Positions 1 to 6,722 of a stretch of DNA of 15,907 nucleotides are shown here, piece by piece. Position numbers and translations under genes: made by a program. Numbering within the stretch: position 1 is the first letter of the stretch; each line of letters opens with the position of its first letter. The notes under the pieces were generated by a model. It saw nothing but the letters and a program-made list of their open reading frames with translations. It made no database searches and was not told the origin of the DNA. The stretch spans positions 1-15,907 of the forward strand of contig CAYMFM010000085.1 in assembly GCA_964389685.1 (NCBI GenBank). Reading direction: 5' to 3'. This stretch comes from G020353115 sp964389685 (lineage in GTDB: Bacteria; Bacteroidota; Bacteroidia; Bacteroidales; VadinHA17).

Positions 1-74
1 AGGCACAACTTAGTTTTTTGATGGATGGCATAGGCAAACAAATTACCGGTTGGCGCAATGCCAACATGGTATAG
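1..74 (+). CDS. avd: C-terminal fragment of Avd-like DGR accessory protein (partial)
   Basis: The gene begins before the window. Codons from position 3 read AQLSFLMDGIGKQITGWRNA and then NMV before a TAG stop at 72-74. The IGKQITGW segment resembles the end of the last helix in Avd/four-helix-bundle proteins, which typically finish with an I-G-(R/K)-x-(L/I)-x-G-W pattern. Avd forms a barrel-shaped pentamer that binds the DGR reverse transcriptase and template RNA. The position, just upstream of an adenine-rich template repeat and an RT, is the usual avd-TR-RT order, and this supports the call more than the short peptide does. Only 23 residues are visible, so the assignment is an inference from motif plus context. 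It could also be the end of an unrelated helical protein. Confidence 0.55.
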   Translation, partial: AQLSFLMDGIGKQITGWRNANMV

Positions 75-139
75 CCGGAACTGTTGCTGCTACGGTGGCA
101 ACAGGCGAGCAAGGTTTTGTTTAAAAGCGATAAAGGGAC

Positions 140-160
140 AAGCCCGACATTATCGGGTTT
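140..160 (+). terminator. Hairpin between avd end and TR
   Basis: CCCGA (143-147) pairs with TCGGG (153-157) around the loop CATTA. A G-T and two A-T pairs extend the stem outward. It could be a weak terminator for the upstream gene, but no T-run follows, so a structural role in the DGR RNA is equally plausible. Its left arm is also complementary to a stretch downstream of the TR (375-384). Confidence 0.4.
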
Positions 161-231
161 GTTAAATATATTGCCGTATAATTCTATACGAACAATAAAA
201 CGCCTTTATTTTATTGCTTGTTGCTTTTGCT

Positions 232-357
232 GACAACAACTATTGGAGTTCTACCGAGTACAATAACAACAACGCGTGGAACCAGAACTTCAACAATGGC
301 AACCAGAACAACAACAATAAGAACAACACAAACTATGTTCGTGCTGTTCGGGGTTTT
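232..357 (+). repeat. DGR template repeat (TR)
   Basis: This 126-nt, non-protein-coding template is read in one frame (232-357) as a lectin-fold C-terminus: D-N-N-YWSSTEY at the start and NYVRAVRGF at the end. Eighteen of 42 codons are AAC or AAT, 15 of them AAC, and 49 of 126 bases are A. AAC codons are the signature of DGR templates: adenine-specific errors during cDNA synthesis turn them into many residues but never a stop. The last 22 bases (336-357) contain no adenine, as expected for the invariant IMH-like 3' end. The encoded pattern resembles the C-terminus of DUF1566 or Fib_succ_major-type surface proteins, so the target is probably of that class. The 5' boundary is uncertain by some bases because no VR is present for alignment. 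Confidence 0.87.
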
Positions 358-372
358 AAACAAAAGTATTTT

Positions 373-400
373 ACAATGTCGGGCATTCGCCCGGCATTGT
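373..400 (+). other. Stem-loop in the TR-RT spacer
   Basis: ACAATG (373-378) and CGGGC (380-384) pair with GCCCG (389-393) and CATTGT (395-400), with a T-G wobble between the two blocks and an ATTC loop. This gives a 12-pair stem. It sits 15 nt after the TR and 15 nt before the RT start codon and is followed by TTTTAAT. DGR spacer RNA next to the TR is required for cDNA priming in the Bordetella phage system, so this hairpin is a candidate for that element. It could also attenuate RT expression. Confidence 0.6.
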
Positions 401-415
401 TTTAATAAAAATAAG

Positions 416-1615
416 ATGCAATTATCACTTTTCAACAACATTTCAAAACCACGGATAGAGCTTCATGAACTATTCGAAGCCTATTATGCATGTCGCAGAA
501 ACAAGCGGAATACAATAAACGCCCTTGCTTTTGAAGTGGATTATGAGTATAACCTTGTGCAATTGTGCGAGGAAATAAACAATGGAACTTATAAAATAGG
601 CAGGTCAATTGCATTTATTGTAAACAAGCCCGTTAAGAGAGATATATTTGCTGCAGATTTTCGGGACAGGGTGGTACATCATCTTGTTATCAATAAACTA
701 AATCCATTATTTGAAAAGCAATTCATTTACGATAGTTATGCCTGCCGAGAGGGAAAAGGGACTCATTTAGGAATAAAGCGAGTGGATAAGTTTATACGTC
801 GATGCTCAAAAAATTACACCAACGATTGCTATATCCTGAAACTTGATATTCAGGGTTTCTTTATGCACATCAACAAGGATGTACTTTTCAAAAAAATAAG
901 TAGTTTTATACACCTAAAATATCAACATTCCGACAAACTGCTTTTGCTTGTACTTTGTAAGCAGATTCTGTATAATTCGCCAACACAAAATTGTATTATA
1001 AAAAGCAAGAAAAGCAATTGGAATGACTTGCCAGCCGATAAAAGTTTGTTTCATTCCCCGCCAAATTGTGGTTTACCGATTGGCAATCTCACGAGTCAGG
1101 TATTTGCCAACCTCTATATGGATAGTTTCGACCATTTTGTAAAACATGATTTAGGAATTAGATATTACGGCAGATATGTAGATGATTTTGTAATAGTGCA
1201 TACTGACAAAGAGTACTTAAAAACTATAATTACGAAACTGTCAGATTATCTTCTTTCTACATTAGGCTTAACTATTCATCCACGAAAAATTTATATTCAA
1301 CACTACACCAAAGGCGTTAAGTTTATTGGAGCAGTAATAAAACCAAATCGAATTTATATTGCCAACCGTACAAAAGGTAATTTTTACGATGCAATAGAAA
1401 AGGAAAACCACATAGCAAGTGACCACAAGCCTACAAGACAAGAACAAGAAACTTTTTTAAGCAGTATGAATTCATATTTGGGAATAATGAAGCATTACAA
1501 AACTTACAAACTTAGAAAGCGAATGATATTTGAAAACTTATCGGGTTGGTGGTGGAATTATGTTTATTTATCAGGATGTATCGAAAAATTCGTATTAAAG
1601 CAGAAATACAAATGA
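416..1615 (+). CDS. DGR-type reverse transcriptase
   Basis: A 399-aa RT that would copy the upstream TR RNA into adenine-mutagenised cDNA for transfer into a variable repeat. Visible motifs are LKLDIQGFF with catalytic D144, then GLPIGNLTSQ (219-228), then YVDDF with D256 and D257, then the primer-grip-like KFIGAVIKP (302-310). The SQ in the IGNLTSQ motif, in place of the QG of retroviral and group II intron RTs, is a hallmark of the DGR clade. The open frame extends back to 218 through the TR. The ATG at 416 was chosen because the earlier residues are a shifted reading of the TR and are not protein-like. There is no Shine-Dalgarno site, only an A-rich leader. No maturase or endonuclease domain follows, and the length fits DGR RTs. 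Base composition is visibly more AT-rich than the neighbouring housekeeping genes, consistent with a mobile origin. Confidence 0.95.
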   Translation: MQLSLFNNISKPRIELHELFEAYYACRRNKRNTINALAFEVDYEYNLVQLCEEINNGTYKIGRSIAFIVNKPVKRDIFAADFRDRVVHHLVINKLNPLFEKQFIYDSYACREGKGTHLGIKRVDKFIRRCSKNYTNDCYILKLDIQGFFMHINKDVLFKKISSFIHLKYQHSDKLLLLVLCKQILYNSPTQNCIIKSKKSNWNDLPADKSLFHSPPNCGLPIGNLTSQVFANLYMDSFDHFVKHDLGIRYYGRYVDDFVIVHTDKEYLKTIITKLSDYLLSTLGLTIHPRKIYIQHYTKGVKFIGAVIKPNRIYIANRTKGNFYDAIEKENHIASDHKPTRQEQETFLSSMNSYLGIMKHYKTYKLRKRMIFENLSGWWWNYVYLSGCIEKFVLKQKYK

Positions 1616-1635
1616 AAAATCAACCCTTCTCAGTC

Positions 1636-1743
1636 AGGCACATTGGGCAAACCCTCAGATCCACAACATTTACCCCGTGAAATAATGCAAAGCATTGTCC
1701 GAAGGACATTTCACGGGGCAAGCCAAATTTGCCCAAAGAGCCT
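1636..1743 (+). repeat. Large nested palindrome with three-way-junction core
   Basis: The element starts 20 nt after the RT stop. AGGC (1636-1639) and TTGGGCAAA (1643-1651) pair with TTTGCCCAA (1728-1736) and GCCT (1740-1743), with a symmetric 3x3 internal loop. Inside lies a core at 1673-1718. Its outer stem is CCCCGTGAAAT with ATTTCACGGGG (11 pairs), enclosing two hairpins placed end to end: AATGC-AAA-GCATT and GTCC-GAA-GGAC. Every base of the core is paired except the two triloops. A second copy of the core is at 6413-6464. The family is not recognised. It may act as a transcript end for the DGR or be a REP/MITE-like repeat. The rest of 1616-1991 holds only the direct repeat listed next. 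Confidence 0.75.
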
Positions 1744-1783
1744 GCCTGCCCTCACCGGAAAGAAGGAAGACGGCACGATTTGC

Positions 1784-1909
1784 TAACAGGCGTTAAAATT
1801 AATTGCCGGTTTGGTGCTATTTGAGAGTTTTGTACATTTAGTAAAGCATATTTATAAAATGAAAGGACATTGCTAAAAAACGGCAACTAAATTTTAGCGC
1901 CGGTCCGTT
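1784..1909 (+). repeat. 126-bp direct repeat, copy A, with inverted ends
   Basis: This stretch is about 91% identical to 3869-3993 and has the same orientation; the first 56 bases are identical. The left end (TAACAGGCGTTAAAATTAAT then TGCCGG) is an imperfect inverted copy of the right end (CGGCAACTAAATTTTAGCGC then CGGTCCGTTA). The whole unit is bounded by GCTAAC and GTTAGC. Long imperfect inverted ends with AAC/GTT boundaries suggest a MITE-like or integron attC-like element. No integrase or transposase is visible. Confidence 0.8.
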
Positions 1910-1991
1910 AGCTGTCATAAAAATTAAAATAGTCCTATTTGACTGATAGCCAAATAAATCTTAAATTGCATAAAACTAACCTTTTTATCCT

Positions 1992-3764
1992 ATGTCCGGT
2001 CACCGTAATAAACTATCCCGGCTCTGGCAGGAGCTCAAAAGACGAAGAGTAATACATGTTATTACCGTATATGCTTCTGCAGCATTTGTCATCATCGAAC
2101 TGATCAATAACCTGGCTGAGCCGTTAAACCTTCCGCCCAACTTACTTACGATCGTGGTGATCGTGTTGGCTATAGGATTCCCGCTGGCCATTATACTCTC
2201 CTGGTTATATGATGTGACCTCGGAGGGTGTCGAGAAAACCAGACCAATCGAAGAGCTTAAAGAGGGAGAGAAAACAGTGGTTCCCAATGCATGGAAAATT
2301 GCAACCTATGTGAGTTTTGTAGTGATTCTTGGATTGCTCACTTTCAACATCATTGGAGGCACAAAGAGTTTGAAAGCAGGTGACATCCAATCACTGGTCG
2401 TGCTACCCTTTGACAATTACACCGGTGATGACCAGCTGGAGAATATGGTATCCGGCATGCACGCGCTGCTAGTCGGTGACATGGGCCGTATCAGTGGAGT
2501 CAGGGTCGTGGGTAAGACCACATCCAATGCCTATAAGGATCTTGATAAATCTGCTACTGAGATTGCATCTGAATTGAATGTGGATGCCATTGTAGAAACC
2601 AGTGTTATGTGTTTAGGTGACAGCGTTTGTATGCAGTTCCGGCTCGTGCGAACCACAGGTGAGGAAGAGCAGCTCTGGATCGCCGATTACAAGGTGGACA
2701 AGAGCCAGGCTATTAACCTCTATAATCAGATCACCAAACAGATTGCGGATGAGATAAAGATAGAATTAACGCCTGAAGAAGAGCGGATATTTGCCAAGTC
2801 AAGAACAGTTGACAGGGAAGCCTATAATGCCTATGTGAGAAGTTACCAATACTGGGATGATCTAAGCCAGGAATCCCTCAACAAGGCCCTGGAATACCTG
2901 AACCTGGCTATTGAAAAGGATCCTGACTTTGCCCCTCCCTATGCCGCTATGGCACAGGTCTGGGTTGGATTAGCGCAGCTGGGATTTGAGATACCCGAAG
3001 TAGCAGGGCCGAAAATCTTCGAAAACCTTAACAAAGCTCTTGAGCTTGACCCGGATTTCCCTGATTCACATTTTATCAGTGGCATTATTGCAGTGTGGAC
3101 TGAATGGGACTGGGAAAAGGGCGAAAGGGAATTTTTAAAGGCCCTTGAAATAAACCCGAACCATGTGATGTCCAGGATCTATTATTCACATCTCTTGTGG
3201 ATCCTGAAAAGAAACGAAGAGGCATATTTTCATTCACAGATGGCGTTTGAACTGGATCCCATGAATCCTTTGGTACTGGCATTAAGTGCAATGGTGGATT
3301 ATAATGGTAATATCCAACAGTCACTGGAAAAAAGCAAAAAAGCTCTTGAGTTAGATCCAGAGCAGCGTGTGGCATTGTCCTCCTTTGAGGGCTCTTCATT
3401 CTTAAATGGTGATTACAAAAACTCTCTTGAGGCAATATTAAAGACTCGCCCAGAACTGGATGAAGAGGCCAGGAAGGCGATTAAAGCTGAATTACAAGAA
3501 AAGGGATATTCTGCTGCGCTTGAAACTATGCTTACCTACTTGGAAGAATATGCCAGGACAAATTACATAAGCTATTGTGAAATGGGTGAATATTATTTGA
3601 AAGCAGGTAACCTTGATAAATCAATCGAATGTTACATAAAAGCATATGAAATGCATGACCCAAATTTGCCCTATATTACACAACCAGAAATAGGTTTTGA
3701 TAAGATAAAGGATGATCCCAGGATCATTTCCATTCTTGAAAAAATGAAACTTCCATTGAAATAG
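1992..3764 (+). CDS. Membrane-anchored TPR protein with TolB/FlgO-like domain
   Basis: A 590-aa protein of unknown precise role. The N-terminus has a basic cytoplasmic segment (LWQELKRRRV, 11-20) followed by two hydrophobic helices (about 21-40 and 51-73) and a third at about 104-122. Residues 131-250 resemble the TolB/FlgO-like domain found in CadC-type and adenylate-cyclase-like sensors; SLVVLPFDNYTGDD (134-147) is the typical opening. Residues about 270-580 hold TPR units, seen as repeated A-x-x-L-x-P-D/N stretches (AIEKDPDF, ALELDPDF, ALEINPNH, AFELDPMN, ALELDPEQ). Related proteins often carry a DNA-binding or cyclase domain at the N-terminus. None is present here, so it probably acts as a scaffold or sensor at the inner membrane. 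It stands alone between two direct repeats. There is no Shine-Dalgarno site before the ATG, as is usual in Bacteroidota. Confidence 0.85.
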   Translation: MSGHRNKLSRLWQELKRRRVIHVITVYASAAFVIIELINNLAEPLNLPPNLLTIVVIVLAIGFPLAIILSWLYDVTSEGVEKTRPIEELKEGEKTVVPNAWKIATYVSFVVILGLLTFNIIGGTKSLKAGDIQSLVVLPFDNYTGDDQLENMVSGMHALLVGDMGRISGVRVVGKTTSNAYKDLDKSATEIASELNVDAIVETSVMCLGDSVCMQFRLVRTTGEEEQLWIADYKVDKSQAINLYNQITKQIADEIKIELTPEEERIFAKSRTVDREAYNAYVRSYQYWDDLSQESLNKALEYLNLAIEKDPDFAPPYAAMAQVWVGLAQLGFEIPEVAGPKIFENLNKALELDPDFPDSHFISGIIAVWTEWDWEKGEREFLKALEINPNHVMSRIYYSHLLWILKRNEEAYFHSQMAFELDPMNPLVLALSAMVDYNGNIQQSLEKSKKALELDPEQRVALSSFEGSSFLNGDYKNSLEAILKTRPELDEEARKAIKAELQEKGYSAALETMLTYLEEYARTNYISYCEMGEYYLKAGNLDKSIECYIKAYEMHDPNLPYITQPEIGFDKIKDDPRIISILEKMKLPLK

Positions 3765-3868
3765 AAATGCATAGAGAATATATGTAACAAGCTCTAGAAA
3801 TTACCTCACTTGTTCAGAGAAGATAAAAGTTTAAACAATAACTAATAAGTATTATCCAACACTCCTCA

Positions 3869-3993
3869 TAACAGGCGTTAAAATTAATTGCCGGTTTGGT
3901 GCTATTTGAGAGTTTTGTACATTTGGTAAAATGTATTAATAAATTGAAAGGACATTGCTAAAAACGGCAACTAAATTTTAGTGCCAAACCGTT
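3869..3993 (+). repeat. 125-bp direct repeat, copy B
   Basis: Second copy of the element at 1784-1909, in the same orientation. There are ten substitutions and one single-base deletion, clustered in the middle (after the shared GTACATTT) and in the last 15 bases. It starts 104 nt after the TPR gene stop; that interval shows no other feature. Its right end adjoins the truncated minus-strand gene at 3958-4125. Confidence 0.8.
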
Positions 3994-4125
3994 CACCAAG
4001 ACGAAACTGAGGCAAGACAAACCATGCATACCTGCACCAATGGCGAGTCCAACGCTAATTGAAAGCAGCCACAGGTAATGGGCAATACTGCCTTTAGGTT
4101 TCTGGTCGCTCGGTTCTTGTTCCAT
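3958..4125 (-). pseudogene. Truncated small membrane protein gene (5' end only)
   Basis: The ORF reads MEQEPSDQKPKGSIAHYLWL and continues LSISVGLAIGAGM, a short charged N-terminus followed by one glycine-rich membrane segment. This resembles the start of small Bacteroidota glycine-zipper or LAIGAGIG-type membrane proteins. A clear Shine-Dalgarno (AAAGGAG on the minus strand, 4140-4134) lies 8 nt before the ATG at 4125, which argues that this was a real gene start. After about 44 codons the frame runs into direct repeat copy B (3993 downward) and stops at 3958, so the last 11 codons are repeat sequence. The likely reading is a gene truncated by insertion of, or recombination at, the repeat. 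Residues after GAGM no longer look zipper-like, so the break may lie a little before the repeat. Family identity is tentative. Confidence 0.5.
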
Positions 4126-4337
4126 AGCATATGCTCCTTTCAGTGTTTGATGATCGCGGCATCATGGCAATCTGCCCAACCCTATGACTAAATAAATTGC
4201 AAAATTGCAATCTATATACGACTTTTGTTAAATTAATATTATAAAACAGAATAAGAACACCCTGTAACAATGTATAAAAATAATAGCCGAGGCAGTAGTA
4301 AACCTGCCTGCGTGCCGTCAGGTAAAACCGGTACAAG

Positions 4338-4363
4338 ATCCTGAAGCACTTCGTGTTCAGGAT
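4338..4363. repeat. Bulged hairpin in gene-free stretch
   Basis: ATCCTGAA (4338-4345) pairs with TTCAGGAT (4356-4363), and CAC with GTG around a TTC loop, leaving one bulged G. It lies in the 290-bp gene-free interval between the truncated gene and mnmE (4126-4417). The rest of that interval shows only AT-rich DNA, two closely spaced TTGCAA palindromes near 4195-4212 and the hairpin listed next. Confidence 0.45.
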
Positions 4364-4393
4364 AAATTCCACTAACAATTTTTATTTCGTTAA

Positions 4394-4414
4394 ACACTCA
4401 TAAAAATTGAGTGT
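4394..4414 (-). terminator. Hairpin after mnmE stop
   Basis: ACACTCA (4394-4400) and TGAGTGT (4408-4414) form a perfect 7-bp stem with a 7-nt AT loop, starting 3 nt beyond the mnmE stop on the minus strand. The downstream tract on that strand (TTTAACGAAATAAAAATTG) is AT-rich but not a clean T-run, so this is only a probable intrinsic terminator. Confidence 0.5.
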
Positions 4415-4417
4415 CAT

Positions 4418-5830
4418 TTACTTACCGATGCAAAACCGGGAAAAAATATTACCCAGAATCTCGTCGGTGGTGATCTCGCCGGTGATCTCACCCAGGTAAT
4501 GCAATGCCTCCCGGATATCCTGGGCGAGGAGATCCCCGGAAATCTGCTGCTCCAAACCCTCCATCACCCGGCTGATCGATTCGAGGGAGTTCTGCAATGC
4601 TTCGTAATGACGGGCATTGGTTATGATCACATCATGCTCCCCGGAAACACCAACCTCCAACACCTCCAGCAACTTTTCATGCAGCCTGTCCAGGTTCTCC
4701 TTGTGGAGGGCTGACAGAACGACAAAGTTTTGATCTGAAGGAAGTTTCGGGAGGTTATCTGAAGTAAATTTTGAATTTCTCTCTTCCAGCTCCAGGGTAT
4801 CGGCTTTGTTCACTACCAGGATGATGTGCTTGTCAGATTCACCGACCTGTTCTTTCAATTCCCGGATGGCGATGTTGATGCGCTCCAGGTGTTCCCGGGC
4901 ATCCACCACCAGCAAAATGACCGTTGCCTGTCCGATCTTCCGGATGGTTCGTTCAACTCCCATGGTTTCCACAACATCGGTTGTTTGTCGCAAGCCGGCT
5001 GTATCGATGAAACGGAAATTGATCCCTTTGATCACGAAGGTGTCCTCTATGGCATCCCGCGTGGTTCCTTCAAATTCCGAGACAATGGCTCTCTCTTCCT
5101 GCAACAGTGCATTCAACAGGGTGGACTTTCCCACATTTGGCTGGCCAACAATGGTTACCGGCACACCCTCCTTGATCACATTTCCCAGGCTGAAGGATTC
5201 CACCAATCCCTGAATGATCTCATGGATTGACCGGATCAGTTCGGTCAGCTCTTTCCGGTCGGCAAACTCAACCTCCTCTTCCGAAAAGTCGAGTTCCAGC
5301 TCGATCATGGAAATAAAGTGGAGCAGGCGTTCCCTCAACTTCCTGAGCTTGTCGGAAAAACCGCCCCTCATCTGCTGGATAGCCACTCTGTGCGAGGCTT
5401 CGGATGAAGCGGCTATCAGGTCGGCAACCGCCTCAGCCTGGGACAGGTCCATTTTACCATTCAGAAAAGCCCGGATCGTAAATTCACCCGGCCCTGCAAG
5501 CCTGGCTCCGTGATCGATCAGTAACTGGAGGATCTTCTGCTGGATGTAGGTTGCTCCGTGACAGGAGATCTCAACCACATCTTCGCCGGTGTAGGAGTGG
5601 GGCGACTTGAATAGCCCGACCACCACCTCATCCACAACCTCACCCTTCTCCTTTATGGAACCAAAATGGAGGGTGTTCGGCTTCTGGCTGGCCAGCTTTT
5701 TCCTTGAGTCTTTGAAAAAGAAGAGCTTGTCACAAATGTGAATTGCATCCGGGCCGGACAGGCGCACCACAGCTATAGCACCCTTTCCGGCGGGAGTTGA
5801 TATTGCACAGATGGTTGAAGTATCCAGCAT
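4418..5830 (-). CDS. mnmE: tRNA modification GTPase MnmE
   Basis: A 470-aa GTPase that, together with MnmG, installs the cmnm5/nm5 group on the wobble uridine (U34) of certain tRNAs, using methylenetetrahydrofolate and FAD. The N-terminal folate-binding domain (about 1-120) opens with TICAISTPAGKGAIAVVRLS. The central G domain carries GQPNVGKST (229-237), TTRD (256-259), DTAG (276-279), NKAD (341-344) and SAL (373-375). The helical domain closes with the invariant C-terminal C467-I-G-K. Every motif expected of an active enzyme is present, and the length is normal for the family. It stands alone on the minus strand with non-coding DNA on both sides, so it is probably monocistronic. The start at 5830 matches the usual family N-terminus. 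Confidence 0.98.
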   Translation of the reverse strand: MLDTSTICAISTPAGKGAIAVVRLSGPDAIHICDKLFFFKDSRKKLASQKPNTLHFGSIKEKGEVVDEVVVGLFKSPHSYTGEDVVEISCHGATYIQQKILQLLIDHGARLAGPGEFTIRAFLNGKMDLSQAEAVADLIAASSEASHRVAIQQMRGGFSDKLRKLRERLLHFISMIELELDFSEEEVEFADRKELTELIRSIHEIIQGLVESFSLGNVIKEGVPVTIVGQPNVGKSTLLNALLQEERAIVSEFEGTTRDAIEDTFVIKGINFRFIDTAGLRQTTDVVETMGVERTIRKIGQATVILLVVDAREHLERINIAIRELKEQVGESDKHIILVVNKADTLELEERNSKFTSDNLPKLPSDQNFVVLSALHKENLDRLHEKLLEVLEVGVSGEHDVIITNARHYEALQNSLESISRVMEGLEQQISGDLLAQDIREALHYLGEITGEITTDEILGNIFSRFCIGK

Positions 5831-5858
5831 AGTGCTTAAGATTATATCTTATCATCAG

Positions 5859-5883
5859 CAAATCTAAAGATACTGCAAATATA
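5859..5883 (-). promoter_or_regulatory. Candidate mnmE promoter (two TAnnTTTG boxes)
   Basis: On the minus strand, TATATTTG (5883-5876) and TAGATTTG (5866-5859) both match the Bacteroidota -7 consensus TAnnTTTG exactly. They lie about 29-53 nt before the mnmE start codon. No convincing -33 TTG was seen at the right distance from either, so which box is used, if any, is uncertain. Confidence 0.4.
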
Positions 5884-6100
5884 GGAAGGAAGGAAGGGGA
5901 GATTTGGAATTTTGAATGTTGAATTTTGAACCTGTCCTGACTAACCTGGTACGTCAGGATTTCGAATTTTCGTATTGTTCAATTTTTCACCCGGAGCACA
6001 ACGGTCCAGGAAAGGATTTCCCGCTAATATCCTGTTTAGTTGGACCGCGGGTAATTGGTTGGCATTGTTTCTAAAGACATGTCGCCCCCGGCCAGGCAGG

Positions 6101-6198
6101 CCTATCGGGGCTGGGTTTTTAGGCAACTTTTCTCGTCGCCCCAACTGAAGTGGAGCGACGAGAAAAGGAGACTTAGGTCTATCAGGGCTGGGTGTTTA
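6101..6198. repeat. Hairpin flanked by 21-bp direct repeats
   Basis: CTTTTCTCGTCGC (6127-6139) and GCGACGAGAAAAG (6155-6167) form a perfect 13-bp stem with a 15-nt loop that can fold further. It is flanked by CCTATCGGGGCTGGGTTTTT plus A (6101-6121) and TCTATCAGGGCTGGGTGTTT plus A (6178-6198), which match at 18 of 21 positions. A third, more degenerate hairpin unit follows at 6203-6228, where TAATC and GGCC pair with GGCC and GATTA. No coding signal is visible. The remainder of 5884-6567 holds A/T-periodic sequence near 5902-5930, an imperfect stem CGCCAGA/TCTGGCG (6263-6309) and the element listed next. Confidence 0.55.
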
Positions 6199-6412
6199 TC
6201 TGTAATCAAGGCCATCGGCCCTGGATTATTGTAGTAACAAAAGTCTAAATGGGAAAACCCTTCGCCAGAACTGCAGAGTTGATTGAAAAAACAACTGTTC
6301 CATCTGGCGGAGTGCAGGGAGTTTATTCAGGAGTAAGTACCCTCGATGTTACCCGGTCTGTGGTGTAATTTCCCTGCAGGAAATCGTTAGACGGTATTCG
6401 GTAACCATGCCT

Positions 6413-6464
6413 GCCCTGTGAAATAATGCTTCGCATTAGTGGCTCTGCCACTATTTCACAGGGC
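6413..6464. repeat. Three-way-junction palindrome, second copy
   Basis: GCCCTGTGAAAT (6413-6424) pairs with ATTTCACAGGGC (6453-6464). Inside are two abutting hairpins, AATGC-TTC-GCATT (6425-6437) and AGTGGC-TCT-GCCACT (6438-6452). The architecture matches 1673-1718, with paired substitutions that keep the stems. It is flanked by a 14-bp direct repeat, CGGTATTCGGTAAC (6392-6405) and CGGCATTCGGTAAC (6471-6484), with one mismatch. Confidence 0.75.
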
Positions 6465-6567
6465 CCGTATCGGCATTCGGTAACGAAATTCGGCTTCTTC
6501 TATATGGGATTTGGTGATCTGCGGTCCATACAGCATTTTTATCATGAATAGCATAGTAGTTGGACCG

Positions 6568-6622
6568 TAGAATCGGGAATTCTACCAACCCCGGGTTGTG
6601 CCTGCTTACGCAGTCTTACCCG
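6568..6622 (+). repeat. 55-bp sequence left of the gap
   Basis: This stretch is identical to 6723-6777 and ends exactly at the first N. It contains the small hairpin TAGAAT-CGGGA-ATTCTA. An exact 55-mer shared by two contig ends is what a de Bruijn assembler using a 55-base word would leave, so it may be an unmerged overlap. A genuine tandem repeat is the alternative. Confidence 0.8.
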
Positions 6623-6722
6623 NNNNNNNNNNNNNNNNNNNNNNNNNNNNNNNNNNNNNNNNNNNNNNNNNNNNNNNNNNNNNNNNNNNNNNNNNNNNNN
6701 NNNNNNNNNNNNNNNNNNNNNN
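6623..6722. other. Assembly gap (100 N)
   Basis: There are exactly 100 N characters, the conventional placeholder for a gap of unknown length. Open reading frames that cross it are artefacts. Confidence 0.99.

Noticed and set aside
218..415. Upstream extension of the RT frame through the template repeat
   Set aside because: The residues are a shifted reading of the AAC-rich template (runs of T, R and I) and do not resemble any RT N-terminus. The ATG at 416 fits the family length.
4094..4378. 94-codon minus-strand ORF
   Set aside because: The composition is not protein-like (RNLFSHR, YCLGYYFY). It runs through AT-rich non-coding DNA and overlaps the better-supported truncated gene in another frame.
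5941..6144. 67-codon minus-strand ORF over the 6101-6198 repeat
   Set aside because: It overlaps one arm of a strong hairpin and a direct repeat, with no family resemblance and no start signal.
6249..6368. 39-codon ORF starting MGKPFARTAELIEK
   Set aside because: There is no ribosome-binding site and no recognisable family, and it overlaps inverted repeats (6263-6309) in a palindrome-rich stretch. Probably chance.
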